Positions 61,201-64,000 of a stretch of DNA of 64,000 nucleotides are shown in pieces. The number at the start of each line of letters is the position of its first letter. Positions within the stretch are counted from its first letter, which is position 1. Origin of the DNA: Paractinoplanes pyxinae (GTDB lineage Bacteria; Actinomycetota; Actinomycetes; Mycobacteriales; Micromonosporaceae); assembly GCF_026626335.1 (NCBI RefSeq), contig NZ_JAPNTZ010000002.1, forward strand, positions 248,001 to 312,000, read 5' to 3'. A program made the position numbers and the translations under genes. The notes beneath the pieces were generated by a model. It made no database searches. It was not told the DNA's origin and was given only the letters and a program-made list of their open reading frames with translations.

Positions 61201-62154
61201 TTACGCGGGCGGGGCGCCGCTCGGGGCGCCGTCAGCGCCGCTCGGAGGTCCGCCCGGGCCACCGGGGCCGCCGCCTCCGGGCGCCTGCTCACCGCTGGGG
61301 GTGGTCGTGGTGTCCACTTTGACCGTCAGCGACACGGCGTACCCACTCGAGACGTCGCCGGTCACGCTGCCGAGCTGAAGCGCCGCCGAGTCGTCGCCGA
61401 AGACGTTGTCGCTGTCCAGGCTGATCTGGCCGAGGTTGGTCACCGAGGCCTCGTATCCGGTGGTGGCGTACACCTTGTCGCAGGCGTCCTCGGGCAGGGC
61501 GACCTGGGAGGTGGCGATGGCCTTGGTGGCGTCGGTGATGTCGGCCTGGCTGGGGTAGACCTCGAAGTGGATGTGCGGCCAGCGCCCGGAGTAGCAGGCC
61601 GGGAAGATGCTGGTGAACTTCACCTGGCCCGAGTCGTCGGCGATCTGGACGCCGCGCAGGTAGTTCTCGTTCTGGACGGCCTCGGAGTACATCGAGTACT
61701 GCCCGGCGCGGTCGCAGTGCCACACATAGACGGCCGTGCCGGTGAACGGTTTGTTGTCATTGGCCATGTCGAGAACGGTCAGCTCGAGAGTCATGGGTAC
61801 GCCCTCGGCGGTGCCACTGGCCGTGCCGAAGCTCGACCGGATGTCGCTGCGGACCACGCCGCTCTGCTCTAGGACGTCCGGCCCGTTCGACCCGTCGCCG
61901 GGGTAGGGGCCGGCCGTCTCGTCCGGGATCTCGCCGGAGGCGGTCGAGGCGGTCGGCGTCGCCGTGCCGGACGACGAATTGTTGCTGCTGCACGCGGCCA
62001 GGCCGATCGCGGCCGCCCCGAGGCCGAACCCCCGCAGAAGGCGGCGGCGGCTCATCAACGTACCCAGATCGAACCCGAGGCCCTGGTCGACGACCTCCTC
62101 GTCGGGCCGGGGCAGGCGCCGTCCCTGGTACGTCGGTCTCGGGTCCTTGGACAT
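61201..62154 (-). CDS. Intradiol dioxygenase-like Tat lipoprotein
   Basis: 317 aa from ATG 62154, with GGGAGAAACC just upstream; a GTG at 62193 extends it. MSRRRLLRGFGLGAAAIGLAAC is a twin-arginine signal with lipobox, so it is folded before export and anchored outside. The intradiol fold follows: GPYPGDGSNGPDVL, VYVWHCDRAGQYSMY, and FPACYSGRWPHIHFEVYPS with the iron-binding Tyr and two His. Catechol-cleaving activity is likely, but natural substrate unknown. A Gly/Pro-rich tail ends the protein. Confidence 0.9.
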   Translation of the reverse strand: MSKDPRPTYQGRRLPRPDEEVVDQGLGFDLGTLMSRRRLLRGFGLGAAAIGLAACSSNNSSSGTATPTASTASGEIPDETAGPYPGDGSNGPDVLEQSGVVRSDIRSSFGTASGTAEGVPMTLELTVLDMANDNKPFTGTAVYVWHCDRAGQYSMYSEAVQNENYLRGVQIADDSGQVKFTSIFPACYSGRWPHIHFEVYPSQADITDATKAIATSQVALPEDACDKVYATTGYEASVTNLGQISLDSDNVFGDDSAALQLGSVTGDVSSGYAVSLTVKVDTTTTPSGEQAPGGGGPGGPGGPPSGADGAPSGAPPA

Positions 62155-62294
62155 CGGTTTCTCCCATCGTGCGGCTCGCGGTGTTTCGGTCACAGTAAGT
62201 CCGTTTCTTGTGGAATTCCTTTGACCGGGCTGTGACAGGCGCGTTACCCAGGAAGTTTTCCTACCGGTTTAGAAGAGATAATTCTGCCGGACTG

Positions 62295-62324
62295 TTGACG
62301 GAAAAATTCGGCCCCGCCTACGGT
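62295..62324 (+). promoter_or_regulatory. Housekeeping-type promoter of ROK gene
   Basis: TTGACG at 62295-62300, an 18-nt spacer, TACGGT at 62319-62324, then the GTG start 6 nt later at 62331. A good sigma-70-type match giving a leaderless mRNA. Confidence 0.75.
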
Positions 62325-62330
62325 GGCCTC

Positions 62331-63473
62331 GTGTCCGGATCCGGAGGCGTTCATGCGCTGGTCAGACGCGCTCATGAGGAGCGTGTGCTGGCGATTCTGC
62401 GTGAACGTGGCGGGCTCAGCCGGGCTCAGATCGCGGCCCGGTCCGGGCTTTCCCGCACCACTCTGTCCGAGATAACGGGCGACCTGCTGGCCCGCGGCGC
62501 GATCGTCGTGGTGAACACCGACGCACGTGACCGGGCGGGTAGCGGGCGCCCGGCCGAACTGCTGGCGCTCGACCCGCGGTCGGGCCAGTTCCTCGGCGTC
62601 GACCTCGGGCACACCCGGGCGCGCGTGGCGGTCGCCGACGCGACCCACGAGATCATCGCGAGCGGCGTCGACGAATATCCGCCCGGCAGCTCGTGGCCGC
62701 GGCGGCTGACTGCCGGTGTCGATCTGGTCGACCGGATCGCCAGCGAGCAAGGCATCAACCTCGCCGCGCTGCAGGGCATCGGCGTGGGGGTCGCCGGGCC
62801 CTACCCGGCCGGCGGCTCCCGGCAGGACGTGCTGGCCGCGTTCGCCGAGCGGTTCGCGGCGCCCGTCCTCGTCGACAACAACACCCGGTTCGCCGCCCTG
62901 GCCGAGGCGAGCGGCGAGACCGAGGCCGGCGACGTCCTGTACGTGCGGCTGGCCGACGGCATCGGCGGGGGTCTGGTGGTCGGCGGCCGGTTGGTTTCCG
63001 GCGCGGGCGGCGCGGCCGGGGAGTTCGGGCACGTCAAGGTCGACCCGTCCGGTGGCATCTGCCGCTGCGGGAAGCGCGGCTGCCTCGAGACGGTGGCCGC
63101 GGTGCGTCCCGTGCTGGCCGCGGCCGGCGTCGACGACCTCGGTGAACTGGCCGTCCGGCGGGACGAGCCGAGGGTTCGGGCCGCTACCGACCGGGCCGCC
63201 GACGCGCTCGGCCGGGTGCTCGCCGACGCGGCCCTCATCCTCAACCCGGAGCTGATCGTCATCGGCGGCCCGTTGCCGTTCGCCGTACCCGAGATCGTGG
63301 CCGGCGCCGCCGCCGTCATCGCGACCGAAATGATCCCGGTCGGCTCGGGGCCGCTGATCCGGGCCGCCCGGTTGGGCGACGACGACGGCGCCCGGGGCGC
63401 CATCACCGCCTGCTTCCTGCAGTCGCCGCTGCTCGCCGACTATCCGTCCGCCGTCCCTGGGAGCCGTTCATGA
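62331..63473 (+). CDS. ROK-family transcriptional regulator
   Basis: 380 aa from GTG 62331. N-terminal winged helix ([32 protein letters not shown]) then a ROK sugar-binding domain: [59 protein letters not shown] and the zinc cluster [10 protein letters not shown]. NagC/Mlc-like: senses a sugar and represses. The next gene overlaps the stop by 4 bp (ATGA), so it forms an operon with the ABC permease and may control that import system. Confidence 0.92.
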   Translation: MSGSGGVHALVRRAHEERVLAILRERGGLSRAQIAARSGLSRTTLSEITGDLLARGAIVVVNTDARDRAGSGRPAELLALDPRSGQFLGVDLGHTRARVAVADATHEIIASGVDEYPPGSSWPRRLTAGVDLVDRIASEQGINLAALQGIGVGVAGPYPAGGSRQDVLAAFAERFAAPVLVDNNTRFAALAEASGETEAGDVLYVRLADGIGGGLVVGGRLVSGAGGAAGEFGHVKVDPSGGICRCGKRGCLETVAAVRPVLAAAGVDDLGELAVRRDEPRVRAATDRAADALGRVLADAALILNPELIVIGGPLPFAVPEIVAGAAAVIATEMIPVGSGPLIRAARLGDDDGARGAITACFLQSPLLADYPSAVPGSRS

Positions 63474-64000
63474 CCGTCGTCCAGGTGGGCGCCGAGACGA
63501 CCACCGGCAGTCCGCCGACCGAGGAGCGCCGTCGTCGCGGCGTACCGAAATGGGGTTGGAACGGTCTTTCCGTCGTTCTCGGCATCGGGATCTGGTGGGG
63601 CTTCTCGCTGGCCGGCTACGACATTCCGGCGCCGCCCGAGGTGCTGAAACGCGGCGGCGAGCTGATCGCCGACGGCACCCTGGCCGACGACGTGCTGGCC
63701 AGCCTGGGCCGGGTGCTGGCCGGGTTCGTCCTCGGCGTCGCGCTGGCGATCCCGGTCGGCTTCCTGATGGGCTGGTACGGCATCGTGCGCGGCCTGATCG
63801 AGCCGTGGGTGCAGTTCTTCCGCACCATCCCGCCGCTCGCGATCATCCCGCTGGCCGTCGTGCTGATGGGCATCGGCGAGACCCCGAAGATCTTCGTCAT
63901 CTTCCTGGCCTCGTTCCTGGCCTGCGTGATCGCCACCTTCCAGGGCGTCGTCGGGGTCGACAAGACACTGATCAACGCGGCCCGGGTGCTCGGGGCCAAG
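63470..64000 (+). CDS. ABC permease, nitrate/sulfonate/taurine type (3' end outside window)
   Basis: Partial: 177 codons open to the window end. ATG 63470 overlaps the ROK stop by 4 bp. SsuC/TauC-like: a charged start, first membrane helix [20 protein letters not shown], then [24 protein letters not shown] and [22 protein letters not shown], ending in the EAA-loop beginning [10 protein letters not shown]. Imports an organosulfur, nitrate-like or other anion substrate with an ATPase and binding protein presumably further on. A ROK regulator in front is unusual for this importer class. Confidence 0.88.
   Translation, partial: MTVVQVGAETTTGSPPTEERRRRGVPKWGWNGLSVVLGIGIWWGFSLAGYDIPAPPEVLKRGGELIADGTLADDVLASLGRVLAGFVLGVALAIPVGFLMGWYGIVRGLIEPWVQFFRTIPPLAIIPLAVVLMGIGETPKIFVIFLASFLACVIATFQGVVGVDKTLINAARVLGAK

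Overview
The window is GC-rich actinobacterial chromosome with dense, mostly single-gene or short-operon organisation. Three things point to a motile Micromonosporaceae such as Actinoplanes. There is a pseudaminic-acid gene pair. Two promoter-like sequences have the CTCA-N16-GCCGA architecture that I recall for the flagellar sigma factor FliA of Actinoplanes. Many genes have a TANNNT box 6-8 nt before the start codon, the signature of leaderless actinobacterial mRNAs. No rRNA, tRNA, CRISPR array, insertion sequence or prophage was seen. The genus is an inference, not a proven assignment.

Layout. 1-5.5 kb: a tightly overlapping operon of an acyl-AMP ligase (cut by the window edge), LuxE-like acyl-protein synthetase, LuxC-like acyl reductase and a large multi-spanning membrane protein; no luciferase is present. 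5.6-11.2 kb: histidine kinase/response regulator, MMPL transporter, GNAT acetyltransferase and a CrcB fluoride-channel pair. 11.2-15.1 kb: a large methyltransferase-like protein facing a pseH-pseI pair. 15.2-21.1 kb: two GGDEF-EAL cyclic-di-GMP proteins around a Nudix hydrolase and a phosphotransferase; the first has a FliA-type promoter. 21.4-26.3 kb: DeoR regulator with a sugar/polyol ABC transporter lacking its ATPase, and a zinc dehydrogenase.

26.3-29.5 kb is the most unusual part. An amino-acid permease carries a C-terminal tail of eleven 21-bp repeats, followed 1 bp later by a toxin-like gene with its own 51-bp repeats, then a small immunity-like gene embedded in the toxin frame. The toxin's expected stop appears to have become a CGA codon. 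29.6-37.2 kb holds regulator/target pairs (MarR+MFS, XRE+aldo-keto reductase, TetR+SDR, TetR+MFS), three of them with clear inverted-repeat operators.

37.3-64 kb: a secreted S33 peptidase; a yybP-ykoY manganese riboswitch controlling a TMEM165/GDT1 transporter; a cyclase-like protein; a TPR protein behind a second FliA-type promoter; a YbhN membrane protein; an ECF sigma factor with a membrane-anchored propeller protein; NDH-2; secreted LamG, GH18, propeller and DUF1906-VCBS proteins; a holin-like/phosphodiesterase fusion; DyP peroxidase; HAD phosphatase; DedA; a stand-alone LigD phosphoesterase; an MFS pump; a SigB/F-type sigma factor with anti-sigma and anti-anti-sigma genes; an SLC13/ArsB-like permease; a Tat-lipoprotein intradiol dioxygenase; and a ROK regulator leading an ABC permease cut by the window end. 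Signalling (c-di-GMP, partner switching, two-component), envelope and surface functions dominate.
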